Shown here: piece after piece, positions 21,257-29,687 of the stretch
Layout of the letters: each line of letters starts with the position of its first letter
Numbering within the stretch: the first letter of the stretch is position 1
Source: an uncultured Verrucomicrobiae bacterium
GTDB taxonomy: Bacteria; Verrucomicrobiota; Verrucomicrobiia; Limisphaerales; J093
Length of the DNA stretch: 35,237 nt
Reading direction: 5' to 3'
NCBI GenBank assembly: GCA_937946835.1
Contig: CALFAV010000025.1
Span: 1 to 35,237 of the forward strand
Position numbers and translations under genes: made by a program
The notes under the pieces: model-generated
What the model saw: only the letters and a program-made list of their open reading frames with translations
The model's database searches: none
What the model was told of the DNA's origin: nothing

Positions 21257-23935
21257 TCAGTTCTTCGGGCCCAAGCGCCGGTCCAGGGCGGCGAAGGCCG
21301 AACCCGGCTCGGGCCGGCCGTCCCAAGCGGCCCAAAAGGAATTGAGCGGGGAGGTCTCGACGTGCTGTTTTTGCTTCACGTCGCCCTCGCTGGTCGCGCC
21401 CCGGGGCTGCCAGTCCGGCCCCAGCGCCGCGCGGGCTTGTTCGAGCAGGCGCCGGGCCGCGTCGGCGTCGCCACGCTTCCACGCCAGGTAGCCGCGCAGG
21501 AAAAAGCCGCCCACGGCCTTCGGGTTGGTGTGCGTGGCGGCGTTCAGGCGTTCCTCGGCCAGCTTCAGGTTGCCGCGCAGCAGGGCCACCTCGCCCAGTA
21601 CCAACAGCGCGCCGGTCTCTTCCGGGTTGAGTTGGTGGGCGCGTTCCAAGGCCCGCTCGGCGGCGGCCAGGTCGGCGTCGTTGCGGGCGAACTGGGCGCG
21701 AATGACGCCCCACTGCTGCCAGGCGCGGTGGCTCTGGGGGTTGAGTTGCTGCAGCGCGGCCAGCGCGGCCAGCGCGCCGTCCACGTCGCCCAGGCTGGCG
21801 AGGCACAGCCCCAGGTAGTAGCGGGAGTCCTCGTGGCGGGGGTTCAACTCGATGGCTTCGCGGAAGAGGCGAATCGCCTTGGTGTTGTCGCGCTCGACCT
21901 TCATGGCGTTCATGGCCGCGCGCTGAATTTCCCAGAACCGGAGCAGGCGCTGCTTGTCGTCGGCGGGCGGCGGGGCCGGCGGCGTGACGCCGGTGGGTGA
22001 CGCGGAAGCCGGCGGGTGGGAGCTGGACGTGGCGATGGGCGGTTCGGCCGAAGCGAGGCGGCGCGGAGAAGTCTCGCCCTCGGCGATTTCGTAAACGGCG
22101 TTCGCTTCCATGCCCTCGAAGACATTCGTGCCGCCGGCGTGCCAGCGCACCTCGAGCCGGTCCACGCGCGCGGCCGCACCCAGTCCCCAATGCAGCGTGT
22201 GACTGCCCTGGGAGAGGTAGCTCACGCCGGTCACGCTGCGGCGCAGCGGCACGCCGTTCACCCAGGCGGTGACGGTGGAGCCGTCGCCAAAGCCGTTGGC
22301 CACGCCGGCCGCGTTTTGCGAGCGCAGGCGCACCTTGAGCCAGCGGCCGGAGGCCAGGTCGTTGCGGAACAGCCGCACGCCCTCGTACAGGTCGGCCACG
22401 GCGAAGTCCGGGTCGCCGTCGAGGTCGTAATCGGCGCAGGCCAGGCCGCGGCTGACGTGTTTTTCGGCCAGGCCGGGGTGGAGCGGAGCCAGGTTGTGGA
22501 AGAACTCGCCGCGCTGATTCCAGAACAGGAACAGCTCCTGGGGCTGGAGTTTCTTGGGCGGCGGGCCGTCGGCCTCGAGCGTGCTGCCGTTGGCCACCAG
22601 CAGGTCCGGCCAGCCGTCGTGATCGAGGTCGGCAAATTCGCAGCCCCAGCCGACATAGGGCAGGGCGATCTGCCCCAGGCCGCGCCGGTCGGCGACATCC
22701 AAAAACAGGACCGGGCTGCGGCGCCGCGGCGGGTCGGCCCGCGCGCCGGCGGACGCCAGCGTTGCCGGCGGGGGCGCCCCGGCGGAACCCGCGGTCGGGC
22801 CGCCGCGCGGATTGTTCAGGAGGCTTTCGTAGAGCGCGTTTTCCTGGGCCACCCAGTGCGAGATGAACAGGTCGTCGTCGCCGTCCCGGTCGAAGTCGCC
22901 CACGGCCACGCCCATCGCGCTGCGGTAATCGGCGATGAGCGCCGGGTGGCTGAGGTCCTCGAAGCGGCCGCCGGTGTTGCGGAACCAGACGTTGTCGGAG
23001 ACGTCGTTGGCCACGTAGAGATCGAGCCAGCCGTCCTGGTCCAGATCGTGCCAGAGCGCGCCCAGGCTGCGGCCCTCGGGGTTTTGCACCTTGAGTGCGG
23101 CGGCCACGTCCCGGAACGAACCGTCGGGTTGTTGCTGGAACAACGCGTTCAGGCCGGGCGCGTAGGAGGAGGGGTTGAGCGTGTAGGGCACCGCGGTGCC
23201 GAGCTGGTCGGAGATTTTGTCGCGGTCGGCGTCGTTGGCCACGTACTGCACGTACTGGCACACGTACAGATCCAGCCGGCGGTCGTTGTCGAAGTCGCCC
23301 CAGGCCACACCGGACCAGAAACCGGGCAGGTTTGGGAGGCGCGGGTCGCGGGTGAACCGGCCGGTGCCGCCCTCGTTGTGCAAGAGCACCAGCGCGTCGT
23401 AGCCCGCGACGGCGAGGTCGAGGAACCCGTCGCCGTCGTAGTCGCCCCACGCCGCGCCCATGCCGCGCAGACGCAGCTCGGGGAAGTCAGCCACGCGGCG
23501 GAACGTGCCGTTGCCGCGGTTCTCAAACAGCGCGCAGGGCTGGAGCTGATCTTCCGGCACGTTCAGCGCCCCGCCAGCCGACACCAGGAACAGGTCGTCA
23601 TCGCCGTCGTTGTCGTAGTCGCCCCAGGCCAGGCCCGGCCCCATGTCCTCGGGCAACTGCGAGGTGCGCGCGCCGGTGAAGTTGCGGAACTCGCCCAGGC
23701 CCGCGGCGCGGGTGACGTCCGTGAAACGCGGCCGGGGCGCCTCCGGCGGCAGGCCGCGCGCCAGTTCGCTGGTGATGTCGTCCGGCCGTTCGTCCGGCCG
23801 GTAGGCGACCGGGCGGGAGCGCTGGTAAAAGACGACGCCGAGCACGAGGCCGACGACGAACGCCGCGCCCAGCAGGGCGAGGGTCCGGCGCAGGCGGCGG
23901 CGCCGCGGGCTGAGGGGAGTGGAAATCGTGGCCAT
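21257..23935 (-). CDS. Membrane-anchored FG-GAP/ASPIC (CRTAC1-like) protein with TPR tail
   Basis: A protein of 892 residues. A basic segment and one membrane helix (about 18-37) anchor the N-terminus. Seven calcium-type FG-GAP/VCBS repeats follow (GDYDNDGDDDLF, GDYDGDGFLDLA, GDFDNDRRLDLY, HDLDQDGWLDLY, GDFDRDGDDDLF, ADLDHDGWPDLL, ADYDLDGDPDFA), predicting a beta-propeller outside the membrane. Next is an ASPIC/UnbV module (GFGDGSTVTAWVNG, LHWGLGAAARVDRLEVRWHAGG). After a proline-rich linker come TPR helices (about 655-850: AIRLFREAIELNPRHEDSRYYLGL, AERALERAHQLNPEE). It is probably a surface binding protein; the partner is unknown. Start 23935 is chosen over 24040 because it gives a clean membrane anchor. 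Confidence 0.9.
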   Translation of the reverse strand: MATISTPLSPRRRRLRRTLALLGAAFVVGLVLGVVFYQRSRPVAYRPDERPDDITSELARGLPPEAPRPRFTDVTRAAGLGEFRNFTGARTSQLPEDMGPGLAWGDYDNDGDDDLFLVSAGGALNVPEDQLQPCALFENRGNGTFRRVADFPELRLRGMGAAWGDYDGDGFLDLAVAGYDALVLLHNEGGTGRFTRDPRLPNLPGFWSGVAWGDFDNDRRLDLYVCQYVQYVANDADRDKISDQLGTAVPYTLNPSSYAPGLNALFQQQPDGSFRDVAAALKVQNPEGRSLGALWHDLDQDGWLDLYVANDVSDNVWFRNTGGRFEDLSHPALIADYRSAMGVAVGDFDRDGDDDLFISHWVAQENALYESLLNNPRGGPTAGSAGAPPPATLASAGARADPPRRRSPVLFLDVADRRGLGQIALPYVGWGCEFADLDHDGWPDLLVANGSTLEADGPPPKKLQPQELFLFWNQRGEFFHNLAPLHPGLAEKHVSRGLACADYDLDGDPDFAVADLYEGVRLFRNDLASGRWLKVRLRSQNAAGVANGFGDGSTVTAWVNGVPLRRSVTGVSYLSQGSHTLHWGLGAAARVDRLEVRWHAGGTNVFEGMEANAVYEIAEGETSPRRLASAEPPIATSSSHPPASASPTGVTPPAPPPADDKQRLLRFWEIQRAAMNAMKVERDNTKAIRLFREAIELNPRHEDSRYYLGLCLASLGDVDGALAALAALQQLNPQSHRAWQQWGVIRAQFARNDADLAAAERALERAHQLNPEETGALLVLGEVALLRGNLKLAEERLNAATHTNPKAVGGFFLRGYLAWKRGDADAARRLLEQARAALGPDWQPRGATSEGDVKQKQHVETSPLNSFWAAWDGRPEPGSAFAALDRRLGPKN

Positions 23936-24003
23936 GGTGAGGAACTTAAGCGAGGCAAACACTGGTTGATTGTTGCCCCTGCCGGCCGCTATTGTGTCGG
24001 GGA

Positions 24004-24258
24004 ATGGCCAACGTGACCGTGGAAATACCGGCCGAAGCACTGGAACTGGCGGGCCTGACCGGAGCCGCTGCCGCCCGGCAACTCATCGCCCTGGAGTTGT
24101 TCCGGGAGGGGCGCGTGTCCCTGGGCCGCGCCGCTGAACTGGCCGGACTTTCGGTTGAAGCCTTCATGGAATTCGCCGCGCAGCGCGAGGTGCCGCTTCA
24201 TTACACCATGTCGGACTGGCGGGAAGACTGCGAGACCACGACAAGGCTGGGCTTGTGA
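24004..24258 (+). CDS. UPF0175 family small protein, probable antitoxin
   Basis: A protein of 84 residues. VTVEIPAEALELAGL at the N-terminus, then AARQLIALELFREGRVSLGRAAELAGLSVEAFMEFAAQREVPLHY, is the UPF0175 pattern with a helix-turn-helix-like segment in the middle. UPF0175 genes often precede PIN-domain genes, as here. The stop overlaps the GTG start of the downstream gene, indicating coupling. Start 24004 has a GGGGA immediately upstream. It likely binds and neutralises the PIN partner or represses the pair. Confidence 0.85.
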   Translation: MANVTVEIPAEALELAGLTGAAAARQLIALELFREGRVSLGRAAELAGLSVEAFMEFAAQREVPLHYTMSDWREDCETTTRLGL

Positions 24259-24752
24259 GGGTGGTTGCCAACGCTTCCCCGTTGATCGGCCTGGGCCGAG
24301 CCGGACAACTGGAGCTTTCGCCGCGGCTGTTTGGACGGATTCACATCGCCGGTGAAGTCCATTCTGAAGTGGTGGTGGCCGGGGCTGGCCGTGTCGCGGC
24401 GGACATCCTGCACGCGGCGACGTGGATTCAAGTGCATCCACCGGCACCCGCCCCCGAACTGGCCGGGTTGCGTCAACAGCATCCTCTGGGGCGCGGGGAA
24501 TTGGCCAGCGTGTTGCTCGCCCGAAAATTGACGGCAGACCTGGTGCTGATGGATGACCGGGCGGCTAGGCGGCTGGCCCGATGGCAACAACTGAACGTGC
24601 TGGGCACCGTCGGCGTGCTCGAAGCAGCCTGCCGGCGCGGCTGGGTGGCCGACCTGCGAGACCTGTACCGGCGGCTCCTGGCCACGGGCTTTTACGTGGA
24701 ACGGCGGATTTTGAATGCCAGCCTGAACTCCCTCGGCCTGGAGGGTATCTGA
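24255..24752 (+). CDS. PIN-domain (DUF3368-like) protein, probable toxin
   Basis: A protein of 165 residues with a GTG start overlapping the upstream stop. VVANASPLIGL forms the first PIN strand, where Asn occupies the first acidic position; this substitution is common in DUF3368 proteins. GRGELASVLLARKL supplies a conserved Glu, and DLVLMDDRAARRLAR supplies the paired acids. LGTVGVLEAACRRGW completes the family pattern. PIN domains are Mg-dependent RNases. With the UPF0175 gene it forms a toxin-antitoxin-like pair; whether it is active is unknown. It converges on the cytochrome gene, 83 nt away. Confidence 0.85.
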   Translation: MRVVANASPLIGLGRAGQLELSPRLFGRIHIAGEVHSEVVVAGAGRVAADILHAATWIQVHPPAPAPELAGLRQQHPLGRGELASVLLARKLTADLVLMDDRAARRLARWQQLNVLGTVGVLEAACRRGWVADLRDLYRRLLATGFYVERRILNASLNSLGLEGI

Positions 24753-24835
24753 AGCCCGGAGGCCGCACGGCAACCGGGCCACACCATGCGCCCGGCTGTT
24801 CTGAAACCTGTTTGTCTCGAATCCGGTCATTCGAC

Positions 24836-27067
24836 TTACTCGCGCGCCACCACGCCGCCAGGTCCCCCGGGCGCAGAGTGGCTTGCCATCGCGGGGGCAT
24901 GGGGATCACGGCCGGCGGTCCTGGCTTCCGCTCGCGGCCGCACCTGCACGCGGGTTTCGGCCCGGACCAACTCCGTGACTGGTGCCGTCAGGGTGTTGGT
25001 TTCGCCCAGCAGGTAGTTGAGGAGGAACTGGTCCACCTTGCGGTACTGGAGCGCGACCGCGATACGATATTCACCGGCCGCGGTCGGGGCGGGTACGGCC
25101 GGGGTGGGGACCTCGAGGGTGTCCGCGCCGGGGGCGGGTGGCGGGGCGTCCGACTCCGCCAGCGTGCCGCTGCACGGGATGGTGAAGTTGACCGTGTCCG
25201 AGTAACCGGGGAACAGGGCGCGGCGGAAGCGCACGCCGACCATTTCCCAGAGGTTGTGCCGGTCAATGAGGTTGCCGTGCTGGTCCACCGGCTCGGCTTT
25301 GAACAGGAACGTGCCGGGCTGGAGGAAGTTTTTCTCGTCCCGCTTGCCCGAGGTCCAGACGACCTTGCCGGCGCCGTCCGTGACCGTGATGTCCAGCCAG
25401 CTCTGGATGATGTCCAGCGGGCCGGTGGGGAAGTCGTGGCCCACCTTGTTCGAGGCCAGGACCACGCGCAGCGGGATGTTTTCGCCGGGCGCCACGGTCT
25501 CGGGCGCGGACAGGGCCAGCTTCACAATGGGGCCGTGGGCCCATTTGTCAGCGATCTCCGGGATGGGCAGCTCGCCGCGCAGCCACTTCTCGGTCAGCTC
25601 GAGCTGGGTTTGCCAGCCCTCGAGCTGGTCGCGCTGGGCCCAGGGGATGATGGTGTTGGCGGCGATGAAGCGGTGGCTGCGGTGCCGGCCGTCGCGCGGG
25701 GTGCGGTTGTAGTCCAGCGCGTCGCCGGCGGCCGGGTCGCGGGATTCGACCAGCGGCATGTGGCATTCGCGGCACTCGACGGTCTTGTGCGGATCGCCCT
25801 TTTTGTTCCAGTGGCTGGCGGCCCAGTTGTCGTACTGGTTCTGGAGCTGCACCCAGCCCACGCGGTTGACCTCGGCGTCAATGAACTGCTTGTGACAGGC
25901 GGCGCAATACTCGGGCTTCTTGAAGGAACGTTTGGCGAGCTTGTTGTGCTCGGCCGGGTAGGCGCGCAGCAGGAAGTCCCGCGCCACCCGGGCCAGGCCG
26001 TTGGTCTGCCACTGCCAGAGATACTCGCGCGGCTGGGTCACGGTGTAGTTGGCGTTGCCTTTGATGTCGGTCTCGCGGATCGCGTGGCAGGCCAGGCACG
26101 AGACCCCTTCCTGGTACCCGTGCAGGCCGGTGAGGTTCTCGGCAAAGATGTTCTTGGTGCCGCTGAAGAGCGAAATGGGGTCGTGGCAACCGCCACAGTA
26201 GCGCGTGGACTCCGGCCCGTTCTGCTCGGCCATGACCCGTTGAATGCCCTGGAAGATGACGTCCATCGCCGCGTAACGGTGGGCGCTGGGCAGCCATTCC
26301 TCGAGGATTTGCTCGTGGCAGCCGGCGGTGCCGCAGGAGCGCGAGCCGGCCAGCGAGCGGGCGTCGAACGCGCCGCCGGTATCGGTCTTGGCCAGACTCG
26401 GCGCAAACGGCCGGTTCGTGCCGTACAGGAAGCTGTAGTCCTCGGGGAATTGGTTCACGTACCGGGAGCCGGAATAAACCGCCGCCAACCCCACGCAGGC
26501 CAGACTGCCCGCCACGGCCAGCCCGGTCGCCTCGGCCAGGGTGCGGCGCAGCCCCGGCACCGGCCCCAGCCGACGCTGTTTCTGCGCGGCGACCACCACG
26601 TGGGGCACCAGGCCAACCAGCATCCCCAGGGTGGAAATCAGGTGCACCTGCCGCCAGAGCGGGCCGGTCTTCACCGCGAACAGCGCCTGCACCGTGAGCA
26701 CCACGCCGGACACGGACACCACGGCCAGGCCAGCCAACGCCACCCAGCCCAACACGGTGATGTGCGAGGCCGCGTACCGGGCGTAGTCGAGCAAATGCCG
26801 CGCGCAATACCACGCCACCGGCAGCAGCGTGAGCGCCCCCACCGCCGTGTGGAGCAGCACACTCCACTGCACGGCGGCGTGGAACGGCGCCAGCGTGATG
26901 GCCAGGCCCGTGAAGGTTTCAAACAGCAGCGCGGCCAGCGACAGCCGGACCAGCCAGCCGCCCCATCCGGTCAGCAACGGCGACGAGCGGGGCGGAACCG
27001 GCGGCGCCGCCGGCCGAGGTCCTGGCGGGTGATCGGTTGGACAATTGGGTTGTTCAAAGGGGGTCAT
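24836..27067 (-). CDS. Cytochrome b-like membrane domain fused to pentaheme cytochrome c
   Basis: A protein of 743 residues. About five membrane helices (roughly 35-200) carry His residues H73, H91, H142 and H156, placed as in di-haem b-type cytochromes. A periplasmic region follows with five haem-c sites: CGTAGCH (245-251, an expanded CX4CH), CGGCH (291-295), CLACH (324-328), CAACH (388-392) and CRECH (432-436). Several further His residues (RHRSHRF) could be distal ligands. A beta-rich C-terminal domain (about 500-700) ends in a disordered tail. The architecture predicts electron transfer from membrane quinol to a periplasmic partner. It lies between the two molybdoenzyme loci. Start 27067 (MTPFEQPNC) is chosen because upstream frame sequence is low-complexity. 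I know no characterised enzyme with this exact layout. Confidence 0.85.
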   Translation of the reverse strand: MTPFEQPNCPTDHPPGPRPAAPPVPPRSSPLLTGWGGWLVRLSLAALLFETFTGLAITLAPFHAAVQWSVLLHTAVGALTLLPVAWYCARHLLDYARYAASHITVLGWVALAGLAVVSVSGVVLTVQALFAVKTGPLWRQVHLISTLGMLVGLVPHVVVAAQKQRRLGPVPGLRRTLAEATGLAVAGSLACVGLAAVYSGSRYVNQFPEDYSFLYGTNRPFAPSLAKTDTGGAFDARSLAGSRSCGTAGCHEQILEEWLPSAHRYAAMDVIFQGIQRVMAEQNGPESTRYCGGCHDPISLFSGTKNIFAENLTGLHGYQEGVSCLACHAIRETDIKGNANYTVTQPREYLWQWQTNGLARVARDFLLRAYPAEHNKLAKRSFKKPEYCAACHKQFIDAEVNRVGWVQLQNQYDNWAASHWNKKGDPHKTVECRECHMPLVESRDPAAGDALDYNRTPRDGRHRSHRFIAANTIIPWAQRDQLEGWQTQLELTEKWLRGELPIPEIADKWAHGPIVKLALSAPETVAPGENIPLRVVLASNKVGHDFPTGPLDIIQSWLDITVTDGAGKVVWTSGKRDEKNFLQPGTFLFKAEPVDQHGNLIDRHNLWEMVGVRFRRALFPGYSDTVNFTIPCSGTLAESDAPPPAPGADTLEVPTPAVPAPTAAGEYRIAVALQYRKVDQFLLNYLLGETNTLTAPVTELVRAETRVQVRPRAEARTAGRDPHAPAMASHSAPGGPGGVVARE

Positions 27068-27601
27068 GGGGCGAATCGAATTACTAATCGGCGCCGGGAA
27101 CCATCTCTTTGGGGCGAACCGCTCCGTTTCCGGGGTGAGCAGGCCGGCGCCGGCGTCCAACGGCCGCAGCGGCCCCCGGCGGCCGCCGGCGGTCAGGGCC
27201 CGCCCGAAGGAAAAACGGGCGCGCTTTTGGCGCCGCCACGGCGCGTCGGCGAAGGTCGGCGGTAATTTCCCGCGCAGGGCCGGCAGCGACCGTAGAGGCC
27301 GGGGCCTTGGGTCGGCGGAGCCCCACCTCAGGTCCGAAGCACGGCCGCAACCATGCCCCAATAACCGGGAGCCGTAACCTGCCGGTGCCCCGGGGCTCTG
27401 CTCCACGCCCGCGGCGCAACAACCCGGTTTCCGTCCGCGCGGGCGGGTTACGATTCCCCTGCCCGAACCGGCTCGCCGGGCGATTCGGGAAAGGCTCGTC
27501 GGCCCGGTCGGGCACCGGAGGGCGCCGACAATCAAACGGTCGTTCGAGCGATTGCACCGCAGTAACCGCCCGCAATTTGGGCCGTCTGCAGGCCAAGGAA
27601 T

Positions 27602-27615
27602 TTGATGCAGGTCAA
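27602..27615. promoter_or_regulatory. FNR/DNR-like box TTGAT-N4-GTCAA
   Basis: TTGATGCAGGTCAA fits the CRP/FNR-superfamily consensus TTGAY-N4-RTCAA. The 16 nt from 27607 are identical to the minus strand at 10275-10290, upstream of the molybdate/Moco operon. It lies about 225 nt before the beta-helix start and 535 nt before the cytochrome start, so the target is unclear. Confidence 0.4.
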
Positions 27616-27762
27616 GGCCCGGGCTTGAACGCCAAAAACCGAGGCCGGCCGTTGGGCCGCGCATTTCTTGCGCACCACCTCAATTCAGGGTGCGCCACCC
27701 GGACCCGCCGAGCGTCCGCCGGGGTTTGTTCGCGCCAGCGCCCGGTGCTGCATTGCCGCAGT

Positions 27763-27780
27763 GCGGGGGCTAAACCCCGC
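27763..27780. repeat. Perfect hairpin GCGGGG-N6-CCCCGC
   Basis: A six-pair inverted repeat around GCTAAA, with CCGCAG to its left and CTCCGGCAC to its right. It may be a remnant of the local hairpin family or a relative with a different loop. No T-tract follows. Confidence 0.4.
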
Positions 27781-27838
27781 TCCGGCACGCCGGACATTTC
27801 ACTTGGCGGCTGCAGGGGGCCGCCGCACGATCCGTCCC

Positions 27839-29386
27839 ATGCGCCCGGCCGCGCGGTTCATTTTCCTGGTGGCGCTGATGCTGATCCCGGACGGGATCCA
27901 TGGTCTGCGGGCCGCGGTTTCCTGCGACCCGATCCGCACCTTCGCCGACGGCCGGCTGCCGGCGCGCGAAATTTTCGTCTCCCCCGGGGGGAACGACACG
28001 ACCGGCGACGGCACGCGGGCCAAACCCTTTCACAGCCCCGGCCGCGCGCTTCAGGGCGTCCGACCCGGCGATGCGATTCGGCTGCTGCCGGGCACTTACG
28101 CCCCCGGCACGTTCATCGCCGGAGTGGCCGGCACCGCGGAGGCGCCGATCTGGCTGGGCGGCGCCCCGGGGGAGACCCGACCGGTGATCCGCGGCGGGAG
28201 CCAGGCCCTTCACCTGTCGCGCGTGCGCTACCTGATCATCGAAAACCTCGAGATCACCGGCGCGACGGGCAACGGGTTGAACTGCGACGACGGCGGCGAT
28301 TACGCCAACCCGAACGCGACGCGGCACGTGATTTTCCGCCACCTGTCCATTCACGACATCGGCACCGGCGGCAACCAGGACGGGCTGAAGCTCTCCGGGG
28401 TGAACGACTACTTCGTGCTGGATTGCGAGCTGGCGCGGATGAGCGCCGGCGGCAGTGGCCTTGATCAGGTGGGGTGCCATCACGGCCTGATCGCCCGCTG
28501 CACGTTTGCCGACATGGGGAGCAACGCGATCCAGTGCAAGGGCGGCAGCGAGGACATCGAGATTCGCTGGAACCGCTTCTTCAACGGCGGCGCGCGCGCC
28601 GTCAACCTCGGCGGGTCCACCGGCTTTCCATATTTTCGGCCGCCGCTCTCGACGAACCACCCCAACGTCGAGGCGAAAAACATCCGCGTCATCGCCAACC
28701 TGTTTCGCGGGGCGGACGTGCCGGTCGCGTGGGTCGGCGCGGTGGACTCGCTGGTGGCGAACAACACCTTTGTCGAACCGCGCCGCTGGGTTTTGCGCAT
28801 CCTGCAGGAAACGGTGTCGAGCGGGGACCACCGCTTCGCCCCCTGCGGCCACAATCAGTTCGTCAACAATCTGGTGTATTTCGACCAAAGCCGGCTTCGC
28901 CCGCCGGTGAACATCGGTCCGCACACGGACGCGGCCTCGTGCCGGTTTGCCCACAACCTCTGGTTCGCCTTCGATCAGCCGGACCAATCTCGCCCGGATT
29001 TGCCCGTGCCGGAGGAGCGCGGGGTGTACGGCGCCGATCCACTCTGGCGGGACGCCGCCAACGGCGACTTCGCCGTGTCACCCAACAGCCCCGCGGTCGC
29101 CCGTGGCCGAAAGCTGCCCCCGGTGAAAGCGGATCTGCGCGAACGCTGCTACGCAGACCCGCCCACCATCGGGGCCGTTGAAGCGAATCCGCCGCCCCCG
29201 CCGCCCGCCGATGCCGATGGGGGTGACCTGCCGGACAAGCGGAAAGAGGTGCACCGGTTCAACGAGGACGATTCCGCGGACGCTCGCCTCGACGCGGATG
29301 ACGACCGGCTCAGCACGCTCGGGGAATACCTGGAGGGCACGAATCCGCTCGACCCGCGTTCCGTGTTCGCCTCGAGCGCGCCGTGA
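27839..29386 (+). CDS. Secreted right-handed beta-helix protein
   Basis: A protein of 515 residues with a signal peptide (about 1-28, FIFLVALMLIPDGIHG). FVSPGGNDTTGDGTRAKPFHSPGRALQGVRPGDAIRLLPGTY is the classic start of parallel beta-helix surface proteins and polysaccharide lyases. Turn repeats follow (YLIIENLEITGATGNG, HVIFRHLSIHDIG, DIEIRWNRFFNGGARAV, NIRVIANLFRG). Residues ~455-510 carry an Asp-rich EF-hand/thrombospondin-3-like tail (DADGGDLPDKRKE, DADDDRLSTLGEYLEGTNPLDP), a common C-terminal module in Verrucomicrobia. It may bind or cleave carbohydrate, but no catalytic triad could be assigned. It interrupts the respiratory loci on the opposite strand and may be unrelated to them. Confidence 0.85.
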   Translation: MRPAARFIFLVALMLIPDGIHGLRAAVSCDPIRTFADGRLPAREIFVSPGGNDTTGDGTRAKPFHSPGRALQGVRPGDAIRLLPGTYAPGTFIAGVAGTAEAPIWLGGAPGETRPVIRGGSQALHLSRVRYLIIENLEITGATGNGLNCDDGGDYANPNATRHVIFRHLSIHDIGTGGNQDGLKLSGVNDYFVLDCELARMSAGGSGLDQVGCHHGLIARCTFADMGSNAIQCKGGSEDIEIRWNRFFNGGARAVNLGGSTGFPYFRPPLSTNHPNVEAKNIRVIANLFRGADVPVAWVGAVDSLVANNTFVEPRRWVLRILQETVSSGDHRFAPCGHNQFVNNLVYFDQSRLRPPVNIGPHTDAASCRFAHNLWFAFDQPDQSRPDLPVPEERGVYGADPLWRDAANGDFAVSPNSPAVARGRKLPPVKADLRERCYADPPTIGAVEANPPPPPPADADGGDLPDKRKEVHRFNEDDSADARLDADDDRLSTLGEYLEGTNPLDPRSVFASSAP

Positions 29387-29687
29387 CCGGTCGCGGGCGA
29401 TTTTCCCTTTCGATTCACAACGCGGCCCGGTCGGGTTTATCGCGTCGAACCCCCGGGATTCGCCGGCTTCGCCGCCCGGCGGGAGACGCCCGCAACGCCG
29501 GGCACCGGGAAGGAGATTGCTTTTCGCCACCCGGCTTTCGACAGCCCGGGGCCGATGTTCCGGGTGAAAGTTGAGCCGGCCCCATGGCCGCTCTTACATC
29601 CGCGTCAGACCTTCGGGGCCTGAGACCGGCTTTGCGGTTCGGAGCACGCTCCGGGCACTGCGGTGCGGTGCCGGGGGCCCGCGCCGC
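29387..29687. other. Convergent intergenic region
   Basis: Between the 3' ends of the beta-helix gene and the TorD-like gene. It contains a CGGAGC-AC-GCTCCG palindrome (29640-29653) and other GC-rich short inverted pairs, but no hairpin with a T-tract and no coding frame with similarity. Confidence 0.4.

Larger units (their letters stand above)
27068..27838. other. Large divergent intergenic region
   Basis: 771 nt lie between the cytochrome fusion (-) and the beta-helix gene (+). No gene with family similarity was found in either strand; the open frames are Pro/Arg-rich shadows of high GC. It contains an FNR-like box (27602-27615), a GCGGGG-GCTAAA-CCCCGC hairpin (27763-27780) and an imperfect GGGGCC..GAGCCCC pairing near 27300-27325. 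It should include both promoters, but I cannot place them. Confidence 0.5.

Noticed and set aside
24581-27265. An 894-residue plus-strand frame opposite the cytochrome fusion
   Set aside because: It is a mirror of a gene with five haem-binding sites and shows no recognisable family or signal sequence.
27084-27596. A 170-residue minus-strand frame in the large intergenic region
   Set aside because: It is Arg/Pro-rich with no domain, and overlaps palindromic DNA.
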